Assembly (NCBI RefSeq): GCF_001940455.1
Contig: NZ_MKQR01000005.1
Coordinates: 37,990 to 92,227 of the forward strand
Length of the DNA stretch: 54,238 bases
Source: Actinokineospora bangkokensis
GTDB lineage: Bacteria; Actinomycetota; Actinomycetes; Mycobacteriales; Pseudonocardiaceae
Direction: 5' to 3'
The notes beneath the pieces were generated by a model. That model had not been told where the DNA came from. It did not search any database and saw only the letters and a list, made by a program, of their open reading frames with translations. This document shows positions 25,370 to 33,516 of the stretch, one piece after another. Every line of letters begins with the position of its first letter. Positions within the stretch are counted from its first letter, which is position 1. The position numbers were made by a program, and so were the translations under genes.

Positions 25370-26428
25370 GTGGATGAGGTGCTGGGGGCGCTGTTCCCGG
25401 GGGCGGTGGTCGAGGCGGGCGCCGTCCTGCGCGGCAGCGACCGGACGCGCGTGCGGCGGGTGGTCGTCGACGGGCGGTCGGTCGTCGTGAAGGAGTACGC
25501 CGAGGACGAGGGGTGGGCCAGGGAGGCCGCCGGGCTGCGCGCGCTGGCCGGGACGGGGGCCGCGGTGGAGGTGCTGGGCGAGTCGCGGAAGCCGAAGGCG
25601 CTGGTGTTCGCCGACGCGGGGTCCGGGCCGAGCCTGTCCGACCTGCTGCTGGGCACCGACCCGGCGGCGGCCTCGGAGGGGGTGGTGCAGTGGGCGTCCG
25701 CGCTCGCGGCGGTGCACGTCGCGGGCCTGGGGCGCAAGGAGCTGTTCGCCGCCGAGCTGGCCGCGCGGTCGGACGTCCCGATCTGCGGCATGGCCGACGT
25801 CGTGGCGGGGTTGCCCGCGTGGTGGGCCGAGCACGCGCTCCCGCGCTTAGGCCTCGAACTGCCCACCGGGGTCCTCGACGAGCTGCACGGCGTCTGCGAG
25901 CGGCTGGGCGACGGCCCCGCCGCGTCGATCACCCCGGCGGACACCTGCCCGGACAACAACGTCGGTACCCCGGACGGGTTCGCGCTCATCGACTTCGAGG
26001 GAGCGCAGTGGCAGCACATCGCCTGGGACGCGGCCTACCTGACGGTGCCGTGGCCGACGTGCTGGTGCGCGTGGCGGATGCCCGACGAGCTGGCCCAGCG
26101 CGGCCTGGAGCGCTACCGGGCGGGCGTGCGCCACGCCCTGCCCCACGTCGACACCCCCCAGTTCGCCGACGACCTGCGCCTGGCCAACGCGGCCTGGGCC
26201 GTCATCACCAGCGTCTGGTTCGTCCGCGTCGCGCTCACCGGGGACCAGCCGCACCCCGACCCGCGCATCGTGGAGCCGCGGCGCGCGGCCCTGCTGCCGC
26301 ACCGGTTGGAGATCGCCGCCGCGGCCCGCGACCTGCCCGCCACCAGCCGGTTCGCGCGCGCCTTCGCCTCGGCCCTGCTCGACCACGTGCGGACTCGGCC
26401 GCTGGCCCTGGCGCCCGCCTTCTCCTGA
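25370..26428 (+). CDS. Aminoglycoside-phosphotransferase-like kinase-fold protein
   Basis: 352 residues from GTG 25370, chosen because GAGGAGG (25358-25364) sits 5 bases upstream. The N-lobe has a candidate ATP-anchoring lysine in SVVVKEYAEDEGWAREAAGL. The catalytic region reads SITPADTCPDNNVGTPDGFA followed by LIDFEGAQWQHIAWDAAYL. This matches the APH pattern of catalytic loop plus metal-binding Asp, but the canonical HGD is replaced by TPAD, so activity is uncertain. The trp/cys-rich segment VPWPTCWCAW is unusual. No resistance context is visible. It is convergent with fadB across a strong terminator. Confidence 0.75.
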   Translation: MDEVLGALFPGAVVEAGAVLRGSDRTRVRRVVVDGRSVVVKEYAEDEGWAREAAGLRALAGTGAAVEVLGESRKPKALVFADAGSGPSLSDLLLGTDPAAASEGVVQWASALAAVHVAGLGRKELFAAELAARSDVPICGMADVVAGLPAWWAEHALPRLGLELPTGVLDELHGVCERLGDGPAASITPADTCPDNNVGTPDGFALIDFEGAQWQHIAWDAAYLTVPWPTCWCAWRMPDELAQRGLERYRAGVRHALPHVDTPQFADDLRLANAAWAVITSVWFVRVALTGDQPHPDPRIVEPRRAALLPHRLEIAAAARDLPATSRFARAFASALLDHVRTRPLALAPAFS

Positions 26429-26437
26429 AGACGCCGA

Positions 26438-26471
26438 ACGCCGCCCACCCCGCGACGGGGGTGGGCGGCGT
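26438..26471. terminator. Bidirectional hairpin between the kinase-like gene and fadB
   Basis: Fourteen-base arms (26438-26451 and 26458-26471) are perfectly complementary with a 6-base loop, in the gap between convergent stops. Confidence 0.88.
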
Positions 26472-26486
26472 CCTGGGTCGTGCTCG

Positions 26487-28595
26487 CTACGCCACCGGGA
26501 CGGAGGCGACGCCCGGGGCCAGGAACGGCTTGCCGTTGACCTTCTCCGAGATGCCCTCGCGGTCCAGGTACGGGGTGATGCCGCCCAGCCAGAACGGCCA
26601 GCCGCCGCCGAGGATCATGCACAGGTCGATGTCCTGCGCCTCGGCCACCACGCCCTCGTCGAGCATGATCCGGATCTCCTCGGCGACGCCCTCCAGGACG
26701 CGGGCCAGGACCTGCTCGCCGGTGAGCTCGGTGGGCCCGAACTCCCAGAGCGCCTGCACCTCGGGGTCGACCGACTGGGTGCCCTTGTCGTCCCAGACGT
26801 AGACCGAGGACTTGCCCGCCTCGACGAACTTCCGCATGTTCGGGGAGGCGCCGAAGCGGTCGGGGAACGCGCCGTGCATGGTCTCGGCCACGTGCAGCGC
26901 GACCGGCGCGCCGACCAGCTGCAGCAGCACCAGCGGCGACATCGGCAGGCCCAGCGACTCGGTCGCCCGGTCGGCCACCTCGAACGGGGTGCCCTCGTCG
27001 ATGGCCTTGACGACCTCGCCCATGAACCGGGTGAGCAGCCGGTTGACCACGAACGCCGGGGCGTCCTTGACCAGCACCGACGACTTCTTCAGCGACTTGC
27101 CCACGGAGAACGCCGTCGCCAGGGTGGCGTCGTCGGTCTTGTCCGCGCGCACGATCTCCAGCAGCGGCATGACCGCGACCGGGTTGAAGAAGTGGAAGCC
27201 GACCACGCGCTCGGGGTGCTGGAGGTCCGCGGCCATGTCGGTGATCGACAGCGACGAGGTGTTGGTGGCCAGCACGCACTCCGGGCCGACGTGCTCCTCG
27301 ACCTCGGCGAACACCTTCTTCTTGACGCCCAGCTCCTCGAACACGGCCTCGATGACGAAGTCCGCGTCGGAGAACGCCGCCTTGTCCAGCGAGCCGGTCA
27401 CCAGCGCCTTGAGCCGGTTGGCGCCGTCGGGCGACAGGCGGCCCTTGGCCTGGAGCTTGTCGACCTCGGTGTGCACGTAGGACACGCCCTTGTCGACCCG
27501 CGCCTGGTCGATGTCGGTCAGCACGACCGGCACCTTGAGCTGGCGGGCGAACAGCAGCGCCATCTGCGAGGCCATCAGGCCCGCGCCGACGATGCCGACC
27601 TTGCCCACCTTGCGCGCCAGGGACTTGTCCGGGGCGCCCGCGGGCTTCCTGGCGCGCTTCTGCACCAGGTTGAACGAGTACAGCCCGGCCCGCAGCGGGT
27701 CGGTCATGAGCACGTCGGCCAGCGCCTCGGTCTCGGCCGCGTAGCCCGCGTCGAGGTCGTTGGCGCGGGCGATCTCCAGCAGCTCCAGGGCCTTCTGCGC
27801 GCCCGGGGAGGCACCCTTGGTCTTGCCGTGCACGATCGCCTTGGCGCGCTCGACCGCGGCGTCCCAGCCCGCGCCCCGGTCGATCTCCTTGCGCTCGACG
27901 GTGACCTTGCCGTTGACCACGTCGGCGGCCCAGAGCAGCGACTGCTCCAGGTAGTCCGCCGAGCCCAGCAGCGCGTCGACGATGCCCAGCTCGAAGGCCT
28001 GCTTCGGCTTGAGCATGCGGTTCTGCGACAGCGCGTTCTCGAAGATCACCGTCACGGCCGCGTCCGGGCCGATGAGGTTCGGCAGCAGCTGCGTGCCGCC
28101 CCAGCCGGGGAACAGGCCGAGGAAGACCTCGGGCAGCGCGATGGCCGCGGTGTTCTCCGACAGGGTGCGGTAGTGGCAGGACAGGCCCAGCTCCAGGCCG
28201 CCGCCCATGACCGCGCCGTTGATGAACCCGAAGGTCGGGATCGACGACTCGGTGAACCGGCGGAACACGTCGTGGCCGGTCTGGGCGATGTCGAGGGCCA
28301 GCGAGCGGTCGCTGATCTGCTCGACACCGGACAGGTCGGCGCCGACGGCGAAGATGAACGGCTTGCCGGTGACGGCGATGGCCGCCGGGTCCAGCTCCAG
28401 CGCCGCGTCGAAGGCGGCGTTGAGGCTCACCAGCGACTGCGGCCCGAAGGTGGACGGGCGGGTGTGGTCGAAGCCGTTGTCGATCGTGATGAGCGCGACC
28501 GGCTTGTCCAGGCCGGGGACCTTCACCGCGCGGGTGACGGCCTTGGTCACGACCTCGTCCGGGAAGGCCTTCTCGGCCTGCTCCTGGGTCAGCAT
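26487..28595 (-). CDS. fadB: Fatty-acid oxidation complex subunit: enoyl-CoA hydratase / 3-hydroxyacyl-CoA dehydrogenase
   Basis: 702 residues from ATG 28595, overlapping the fadA stop by one base (TGATG). The N-terminal crotonase domain (~1-290) shows GAVMGGGLELGLSCHYR and LGLFPGWGGTQLLPNLIG, whose acidic residues hydrate enoyl-CoA. Residues ~335 onward form the NAD-binding domain (VGKVGIVGAGLMASQMALLF), then ATNTSSLSITDMA and RVVGFHFFNPVAVMPLLEIV with the catalytic His. The C-terminal 3HCDH repeats end near 702. It performs steps 2 and 3 of beta-oxidation. Family length is normal. It corresponds to mycobacterial fadB (Rv0860 type), which is not part of the Rv2674-Rv2695 block, so this operon is an insertion. 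Confidence 0.95.
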   Translation of the reverse strand: MLTQEQAEKAFPDEVVTKAVTRAVKVPGLDKPVALITIDNGFDHTRPSTFGPQSLVSLNAAFDAALELDPAAIAVTGKPFIFAVGADLSGVEQISDRSLALDIAQTGHDVFRRFTESSIPTFGFINGAVMGGGLELGLSCHYRTLSENTAAIALPEVFLGLFPGWGGTQLLPNLIGPDAAVTVIFENALSQNRMLKPKQAFELGIVDALLGSADYLEQSLLWAADVVNGKVTVERKEIDRGAGWDAAVERAKAIVHGKTKGASPGAQKALELLEIARANDLDAGYAAETEALADVLMTDPLRAGLYSFNLVQKRARKPAGAPDKSLARKVGKVGIVGAGLMASQMALLFARQLKVPVVLTDIDQARVDKGVSYVHTEVDKLQAKGRLSPDGANRLKALVTGSLDKAAFSDADFVIEAVFEELGVKKKVFAEVEEHVGPECVLATNTSSLSITDMAADLQHPERVVGFHFFNPVAVMPLLEIVRADKTDDATLATAFSVGKSLKKSSVLVKDAPAFVVNRLLTRFMGEVVKAIDEGTPFEVADRATESLGLPMSPLVLLQLVGAPVALHVAETMHGAFPDRFGASPNMRKFVEAGKSSVYVWDDKGTQSVDPEVQALWEFGPTELTGEQVLARVLEGVAEEIRIMLDEGVVAEAQDIDLCMILGGGWPFWLGGITPYLDREGISEKVNGKPFLAPGVASVPVA

Positions 28596-29824
28596 CAGTC
28601 CTCGCCCCCGGTCCAGTGCGGGTTCTCCCAGATCACGGTGCCGCCCATGCCGATGCCGATGCACATCGAGGTCAGCCCGTAGCGGACCTCGGGGTGCTCG
28701 GCGAACTGGCGGGACAGCTGGGTCATCAGGCGCACGCCCGACGAGGCGAGCGGGTGCCCGCAGGCGATGGCGCCGCCCCACAGGTTGACCCGCGGGTCGT
28801 CGTCGTCGATGCCGAAGTGGTCGAGGAACGCCAGCACCTGCACGGCGAACGCCTCGTTCAGCTCGAACAGGCCGATGTCGGAGATGGACAGCCCGGCGCG
28901 CTGGAGCGCCTTCTCCGTCGCGGGCACCGGGCCGATGCCCATGACCTCGGGCTCGACGCCGACGAAGGAGTAGCCGACCAGGCGCATGCCGATGGGCAGG
29001 CCCAGCTCCTTGGCGGTCTCCTCCTCGGCCAGGATGCAGCCGGTGGCGCCGTCGTTGAGGCCCGCGGCGTTGCCCGCGGTCACGCGGCCGTGCGGGCGGA
29101 ACGGGGTCTTCAGCCCCGCCAGCTGCTCGACCGTGGTGCCCGGGCGCGGCGGCTCGTCCTCGGTGGCCAGGCCCCAGCCCAGCTCCGCGGAGCGGGTCGA
29201 CACCGGCACCAGCTCGGGGCCGATCTTGCCCGCCTTGACCGCGTCGGCGTACTTCTCCTGCGAGCGCGCGGCGTAGGCGTCGCACCGCTGCTTGGTCAGC
29301 TGCGGGTAGCGGTCGTGCACGTTCTCGGCGGTCTGGCCCATGACCAGCGCGGTCGGGTCGACGAGCTTGTCGGCCACGATGCGCGGGTTGGGGTCGACGC
29401 CCTCGCCCATGGGGTGCCTGCCCATGTGCTCGACGCCGCCCGCGATCGCGATGTCGTAGGCGCCGAAGGCGATGCCGCTCGCGGTGGTGGTCACCGCGGT
29501 CATCGCGCCCGCGCACATGCGGTCGATGGCGTAGCCGGGGACCGACTTCGGCAGGCCCGCCAGCAGCGCGGCGACGCGGCCGATGGTCAGGCCCTGGTCA
29601 CCGATCTGCGTGGTGGCGGCCACGGCCACCTCGTCGACCCGCTCCGGCGGCAGCTCGGGGTGGCGGCGCAGGAGTTCGCGGATGACCTTCACGATCAGGT
29701 CGTCGGCGCGGGTCTCCGCGTAGATGCCCTTCGGGCCTGCCTTCCCGAACGGCGTGCGCACACCGTCGACGAAGACCACGTTCCGAACGGCGCGCGCGGC
29801 TGCGGGTGCAGCGGAAGCGGCCAC
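28595..29824 (-). CDS. fadA: Acetyl-CoA acyltransferase (thiolase)
   Basis: 409 residues from GTG 29824 with AAGGAG about 8 bases upstream. Nucleophilic Cys lies in YAIDRMCAGAMTAVT. The C-terminal active-site pair is in GGAIACGHPLASSGVR (His) and GLTSMCIGIGMGGTVIW (Cys). NEAFAVQVLAFLDHF is the family NEAFA motif. It cleaves 3-ketoacyl-CoA with CoA in the last beta-oxidation step, in complex with the coupled FadB. Two palindromes cover its promoter. Confidence 0.96.
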   Translation of the reverse strand: MAASAAPAAARAVRNVVFVDGVRTPFGKAGPKGIYAETRADDLIVKVIRELLRRHPELPPERVDEVAVAATTQIGDQGLTIGRVAALLAGLPKSVPGYAIDRMCAGAMTAVTTTASGIAFGAYDIAIAGGVEHMGRHPMGEGVDPNPRIVADKLVDPTALVMGQTAENVHDRYPQLTKQRCDAYAARSQEKYADAVKAGKIGPELVPVSTRSAELGWGLATEDEPPRPGTTVEQLAGLKTPFRPHGRVTAGNAAGLNDGATGCILAEEETAKELGLPIGMRLVGYSFVGVEPEVMGIGPVPATEKALQRAGLSISDIGLFELNEAFAVQVLAFLDHFGIDDDDPRVNLWGGAIACGHPLASSGVRLMTQLSRQFAEHPEVRYGLTSMCIGIGMGGTVIWENPHWTGGED

Positions 29825-29847
29825 GGGGGTGCTCCTTCAGTTGGGGC

Positions 29848-29892
29848 TACCAGTTGGTAACCACACTCTAGCCCTTGTTACCCGGCGGTAAC
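29848..29892. promoter_or_regulatory. fadAB promoter with two palindromic operators
   Basis: TACCAGTTGGTA (29848-29859) and GTTACCCGGCGGTAAC (29877-29892) are perfect palindromes centred 31 bases apart. On the minus strand TAGAGT (29866-29871) between them is a good -10, and the outer palindrome covers its -35 region. This layout suits repression by a fatty-acyl-CoA-responsive regulator. Confidence 0.6.
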
Positions 29893-29934
29893 TACGTCGG
29901 TGCCCCTATGGTGTGGGCCACATTCGCCCGGTGG

Positions 29935-30594
29935 TCACCCGGTGAGCCCGACGTGCGCCGCGGCGGCCCGCGCCGCGTGCTCGAACAACGGCCCGGCGGG
30001 GTCGGCGCTGCCCACGAACTGCCCGAACAGCTCGAAGCTGAGCAGGCCGAACAGCTGGGCCCACGCCACCATCACCCGCGCCGCGGCACCGGGCGCCAGT
30101 GACGTCCCGACCAGCTCGGTCACCCGCAGGACCTGTTCGCGAAGCTCGTCGGACACCTCCCCGTCCGGCGGGTCACCCGCCTCCGCGATGCGCAGCAGCG
30201 CCAGCGGCACGCGGCTGGCGGGAGCGACGGTGTCCTGCGGCGCGCGGTAGCCCTGCACGGGCGAGCCGAAGATCAGCTCGTACTCGCGCCGGTTGTCCAG
30301 CGCCCACGCCCGCGCGGCGGCCCAGGTGTCGCACCACCACTCCACGACCCCCGCCCGCCGCTCGACGGCCTCCAGCGCCGCGCCCAACGAGTCGTAGGCA
30401 TCGATGATCAACGCCGTCAGCAGCTCGTCCCGGCTCGGGAAGTACCGGTACACCGCCGACGAGGCCATCCCCAGGTCCCGCGCGACGGCCCGCAGGGACA
30501 GCTGGTGCGCGCCCTCGGCCACCAGCTGCTTGCGCGCCTGCTCCTTGATCGCCGCCGTCAGCTCGACCCTGGCCCGTTCCCGTGCGGTCGTCAT
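29935..30594 (-). CDS. TetR-family transcriptional regulator (nitroreductase-linked)
   Basis: 219 residues from ATG 30594 (MTTARERARVEL); the longer frame to 30660 would run through the operator array. The N-terminal HTH is typical: LSLRAVARDLGMASSAVYRY then FPSRDELLTALI. The C-terminal domain resembles TetR_C_13/WHG-type (AWALDNRREYELIFGSPVQG). It is divergent from the nitroreductase at 30721. The intervening region has four copies of one palindrome, making this protein the obvious ligand and the nitroreductase its probable target. Confidence 0.9.
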   Translation of the reverse strand: MTTARERARVELTAAIKEQARKQLVAEGAHQLSLRAVARDLGMASSAVYRYFPSRDELLTALIIDAYDSLGAALEAVERRAGVVEWWCDTWAAARAWALDNRREYELIFGSPVQGYRAPQDTVAPASRVPLALLRIAEAGDPPDGEVSDELREQVLRVTELVGTSLAPGAAARVMVAWAQLFGLLSFELFGQFVGSADPAGPLFEHAARAAAAHVGLTG

Positions 30595-30616
30595 GCCCGG
30601 CAGTGTGCCACGACAA

Positions 30617-30702
30617 GAGCGGTGCTCGCACAACGGAGCAGTGCTCTTGACAGAGAGCACTGCTCACGCTTGACTGGGTCGTACACCGAGAGCAGTGCTC
30701 TC
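30617..30702. promoter_or_regulatory. Array of four palindromic operators between tetR and nitroreductase
   Basis: Core 11-mers are GAGCGGTGCTC (30617-30627), GAGCAGTGCTC (30636-30646), GAGCACTGCTC (30655-30665) and, within a longer 15-base palindrome GAGAGCAGTGCTCTC, 30690-30700. The first three are centred exactly 19 bases apart and the fourth 35 bases further. TTGACA at 30648-30653 falls among them, so binding would block both divergent promoters. Confidence 0.75.
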
Positions 30703-30720
30703 GAATCCGAGGAGGACGCC

Positions 30721-31188
30721 ATGACCACCCAGGACCACAGCACCCGCTACCTGCCCCCCGGCCGCGTCATGCGCGCCCTGCGCTTCAACGGCCTGGTCTC
30801 CTTCCTGGTCAAGCGCGGCGTCGACGTCTGGGGCTCCCGAGTCCTCACCGTCCGCGGTCGCAAGTCCGGCGAACCCCGCTCCACCCCCGTCAACCTCCTC
30901 GACCACGACGGCGCCCTCTACCTGCTCTCCCCCCGAGGCCACACCCAGTGGGTCCGCAACCTGCGCGCTTCGGGCACCGGTGAGCTGACCCTGGGCAAGC
31001 GGACCCGCACCTTCACCGCCGTCGAAGTCCCGGACGCCACCAAGGCACCCCTGCTGCGCGCCTACCTCAAGCGCTGGGCCTTCGAGACCGGCGCCTTCTT
31101 CGACGGCCTCACCGCCAAGTCCCCCGACGCCGACCTGCTGGCAGCCGCCCCCAAGCACCCCGCCTTCCGCATCACCTACACCGACTGA
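30721..31188 (+). CDS. Deazaflavin (F420)-dependent nitroreductase family protein (Ddn/DUF385)
   Basis: 155 residues from ATG 30721 with GAGGAGG 5 bases upstream. The split-barrel F420 fold is recognisable by VDVWGSRVLTVRGRKSGEPR (phosphate-binding KSG), STPVNLLDHDGALYLLSPRG and TQWVRNLRASGTGELTLG. Family members use reduced F420 to reduce quinones or nitro compounds. Its regulation by the adjacent TetR suggests induction by a xenobiotic or quinone-like ligand; that is inference. Its stop codon directly abuts the stop of the convergent RNase D gene with no spacer. Confidence 0.9.
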   Translation: MTTQDHSTRYLPPGRVMRALRFNGLVSFLVKRGVDVWGSRVLTVRGRKSGEPRSTPVNLLDHDGALYLLSPRGHTQWVRNLRASGTGELTLGKRTRTFTAVEVPDATKAPLLRAYLKRWAFETGAFFDGLTAKSPDADLLAAAPKHPAFRITYTD

Positions 31189-32436
31189 TCAGCGCTTGGC
31201 GGTGGCCCGGAGGGCTTCGGCGACGGGGGCGGCGACCAGGGTGGTCTGCCAGGTCCGGGCGCCGCCCGCGCGCAGGGCCGCGGTGACGCCCTCGACCGAG
31301 GGGTCTTCGGGCGGGGTCCAGCAGGTGCGGCGGAGGAGGTCGGGTTGGAGGAGGTTCTCGACCGGGAGGCGGTGCTCCTCGGCGAGCTTGGTGAGGGAGG
31401 CGCGGGCGGCGGCGAGGCGGGCGGCGGCCTCGGGGTCCTTGTCGGCCCAGCGGTTGGCCGGTGGGGGGCCGTCGGTGGGCGGGGAGGGGTCGGGGAGGTC
31501 GGACTTGGGGAGGGCGGCGGCGGCGCGCAGGGCGCGCAGCCAGGTGCCCGCGAGCCTGCGCTGGGCGCGGCCCTTGAAGACCGGGAGTTGCAGGAGGGCC
31601 TGCTCGTCCTGGGGGTTGACCGAGGCGGCCTGGATGATGGCGCTGTCGGGGAGGACCCGGCCGGGGGCGATGTCGCGGTCGCGGGCGAGGGTGTCGCGGG
31701 CTTCCCAGAGGGAGCGGATGGCGGCCAGGCCGCGGGGGGTGCGGACGCTGTGGATGCCGGAGGTGCGGCGCCACGGCTCCTTGCGCGGGGGTGCGGGCGG
31801 GGCGGTGCGCAGGGCCTCGAACTCCTCCAGGGCCCACTCCAGCTTGCCCTGCTCGCGCAGCTCGGCCTCCAGGGCGTCGCGCAGCTGCACCAGCAGCTCG
31901 ACGTCGAGGGCGGCGTAGTTCAGCCAGTCGACCGGTAGCGGGCGGCGGGACCAGTCGGCGGCGCCGTGGCCCTTCTCCAGGTGGTAGCCCAGCAGCAGTT
32001 CGACGAGGGTGCCCAGGGCGACGCGCTCGAAGCCCGCGAGGCGGCCCGCCAGCTCGGTGTCGAACAGGGTGGTGGGGCGCAGGCCGAGGTCGGCCAGGCA
32101 CGGTAGGTCCTGGGAGGCCGCGTGCAGCACCCACTCGCCGGTGCCCAGCGCCTCGACGAGGGGGTCGACCTGGTCGTCCACGGCGACCGGGTCGATGAGG
32201 AAGGTGCCTGCGCCCTCGCGGCGCACCTGGACCAGGTACGCGCGCTGGGAGTAGCGGTAGCCGGACGCGCGCTCGGTGTCGACGGCGATGGGGCCGGACC
32301 CGGCGGCGATGAGCCGCGCCGCGCGCTCCAGGGCGGCGGCGTCGGCCACGACGTCGGGGGTGCCCTCCGCAGGCTCGGTGAGCAGCACCGGAGCAGGCGG
32401 TTCGGACCCGGTCGGTCCCGAGGCGGGGGTAGTCAC
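31189..32436 (-). CDS. Ribonuclease D-like 3'-5' exonuclease with HRDC domain
   Basis: 415 residues from GTG 32436. TAGGGT ends 8 bases upstream with no ribosome site, suggesting a leaderless transcript. DEDDy exonuclease residues are in IAVDTERASGYRYSQ (DxE), VLHAASQDLPCL (D) and YAALDVELLVQL (YxxxD). An HRDC-like helical domain follows (~215-300: RGLAAIRSLWEARDTLARDR). The C-terminal ~100 residues are less conserved. It would trim RNA 3' ends such as pre-tRNA. It is the Rv2681 counterpart. Confidence 0.92.
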   Translation of the reverse strand: MTTPASGPTGSEPPAPVLLTEPAEGTPDVVADAAALERAARLIAAGSGPIAVDTERASGYRYSQRAYLVQVRREGAGTFLIDPVAVDDQVDPLVEALGTGEWVLHAASQDLPCLADLGLRPTTLFDTELAGRLAGFERVALGTLVELLLGYHLEKGHGAADWSRRPLPVDWLNYAALDVELLVQLRDALEAELREQGKLEWALEEFEALRTAPPAPPRKEPWRRTSGIHSVRTPRGLAAIRSLWEARDTLARDRDIAPGRVLPDSAIIQAASVNPQDEQALLQLPVFKGRAQRRLAGTWLRALRAAAALPKSDLPDPSPPTDGPPPANRWADKDPEAAARLAAARASLTKLAEEHRLPVENLLQPDLLRRTCWTPPEDPSVEGVTAALRAGGARTWQTTLVAAPVAEALRATAKR

Positions 32437-32505
32437 GGCCGATCACCCTACGGCACCGCCCGGTGCCCGGCGGGGAGATCGGTGGAGGTTGGCGCGCCGC
32501 CGCAG

Positions 32506-32553
32506 CAGCGGTTGTGTGGCGGGGCCATGCCCAGCCCCGCCACACAACCGCTG
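32506..32553 (-). terminator. Long perfect hairpin downstream of the LuxR-type regulator
   Basis: A 19-base arm (32506-32524) is perfectly complementary to 32535-32553 with a 10-base loop. It begins 4 bases after the regulator's stop codon on the minus strand and precedes the RNase D promoter. Confidence 0.85.
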
Positions 32554-32557
32554 TTGT

Positions 32558-33274
32558 CTAGCGGATGACGCCTGCCCGCATGGCCAGGGCCACCATCTGC
32601 GCCCGGTCGCCGGTGCCCAACTTGCGGCCGATCCGCGACAGGTGCGACTTCACCGTCAGCGCCGAGAGGTTCAGCGCCTCGCCGATCTCCTTGTTGGACT
32701 GGCCGTCGGCGACCAGCTGGAGCACCTCGACCTCGCGCGCCGACAGCTCGCGCGGGGTGTTGTCGGTGCCGGGGACCCTGGTCCCGGTGGCGAGCACCGG
32801 GGCGACGCTCGGGTCGGCGTAGACGCCGCCCTCGAGCACCCGGCGGACGCCGTCGGTGACCACCACGGGCGAGGCGGACTTCAGCAGGTACGCCTGGGCG
32901 CCTGCCTGGAACGCCGACCGCACCGCGTACGGGTCGTCGGACGAGGCCAGCACGACGATGCGCGGCCAGCCGTGGCTGCGCAGCTCCGTGACCAGCTCGA
33001 TCCCGCTGCCGTCCGGCAGGCCCAGGTCGAGGATCGCCAGGTCGCACGGCCCGGTGGCCTGCGCTCGCGCCCTCGCCTCGGCCACCGTGGCGGCCTCGTG
33101 CACTGTGCCCGCGCCCATCTGGGTCAAGCGAGCGGCTATCGCCTCCCTCAACAGCGGGTGGTCGTCGACCACCAGCACTGAGAACAGCTCTTCCCGCGGG
33201 TGCGGGACCATGTTCGCCGGCAAAGAGCCGGCGGGCGTGGTTCGGACGGCCTGACCTAAGCCGACGGCAGCCAC
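32558..33274 (-). CDS. NarL/LuxR-family response regulator
   Basis: 238 residues from GTG 33274, supported by AGGGAGGT 7 bases upstream. The receiver domain starts near residue 32 (SVLVVDDHPLLREAIAARL), with phosphoacceptor Asp in LAILDLGLPDGSG, Ser in VVLASSDD and Lys in AYLLKSASP. The LuxR HTH is LSAREVEVLQLVADGQSNKE, then LTVKSHLSRIGRKLG. No sensor kinase adjoins it, so it is an orphan. A similar regulator next to RNase D occurs in Pseudonocardiaceae as I recall. The ~240-bp upstream gap has direct repeats that may be its targets. Confidence 0.93.
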   Translation of the reverse strand: MAAVGLGQAVRTTPAGSLPANMVPHPREELFSVLVVDDHPLLREAIAARLTQMGAGTVHEAATVAEARARAQATGPCDLAILDLGLPDGSGIELVTELRSHGWPRIVVLASSDDPYAVRSAFQAGAQAYLLKSASPVVVTDGVRRVLEGGVYADPSVAPVLATGTRVPGTDNTPRELSAREVEVLQLVADGQSNKEIGEALNLSALTVKSHLSRIGRKLGTGDRAQMVALAMRAGVIR

Positions 33275-33411
33275 GTCACTACCTCCCTGGAGTCGGTCGT
33301 TGCCCCCCGACCGGCACTGGGACTTTCGACCGAACAGCCGCGCCGCCGTTGGACCGAAAGTGGTGTCGACGAAGGCAGCCTAGCCGCCCAAGCGGGTTAG
33401 CGGGACGATCA

Positions 33412-33476
33412 ATCGGGTAAGTATCCGAATGGGTCGTGACTGAGGGCCGTCTGGGTCACACGATCGGGTGAGTATC
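33412..33476. promoter_or_regulatory. Pair of 14-bp direct repeats in the regulator/dipeptidase divergent region
   Basis: ATCGGGTAAGTATC (33412-33425) and ATCGGGTGAGTATC (33463-33476) differ at one base and are 51 bases apart. They lie between the divergent regulator and dipeptidase genes. They are candidate activator or repressor sites. Confidence 0.5.
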
Positions 33477-33516
33477 TGACCGGTGACGTAACGGGATCGA
33501 CCCGGCACTCGATGAA

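Noticed and set aside
30595..30660. Upstream extension of the tetR gene to GTG/ATG 30660
   Set aside because: The extension would translate through the operator palindromes. ATG 30594 gives a normal TetR N-terminus.
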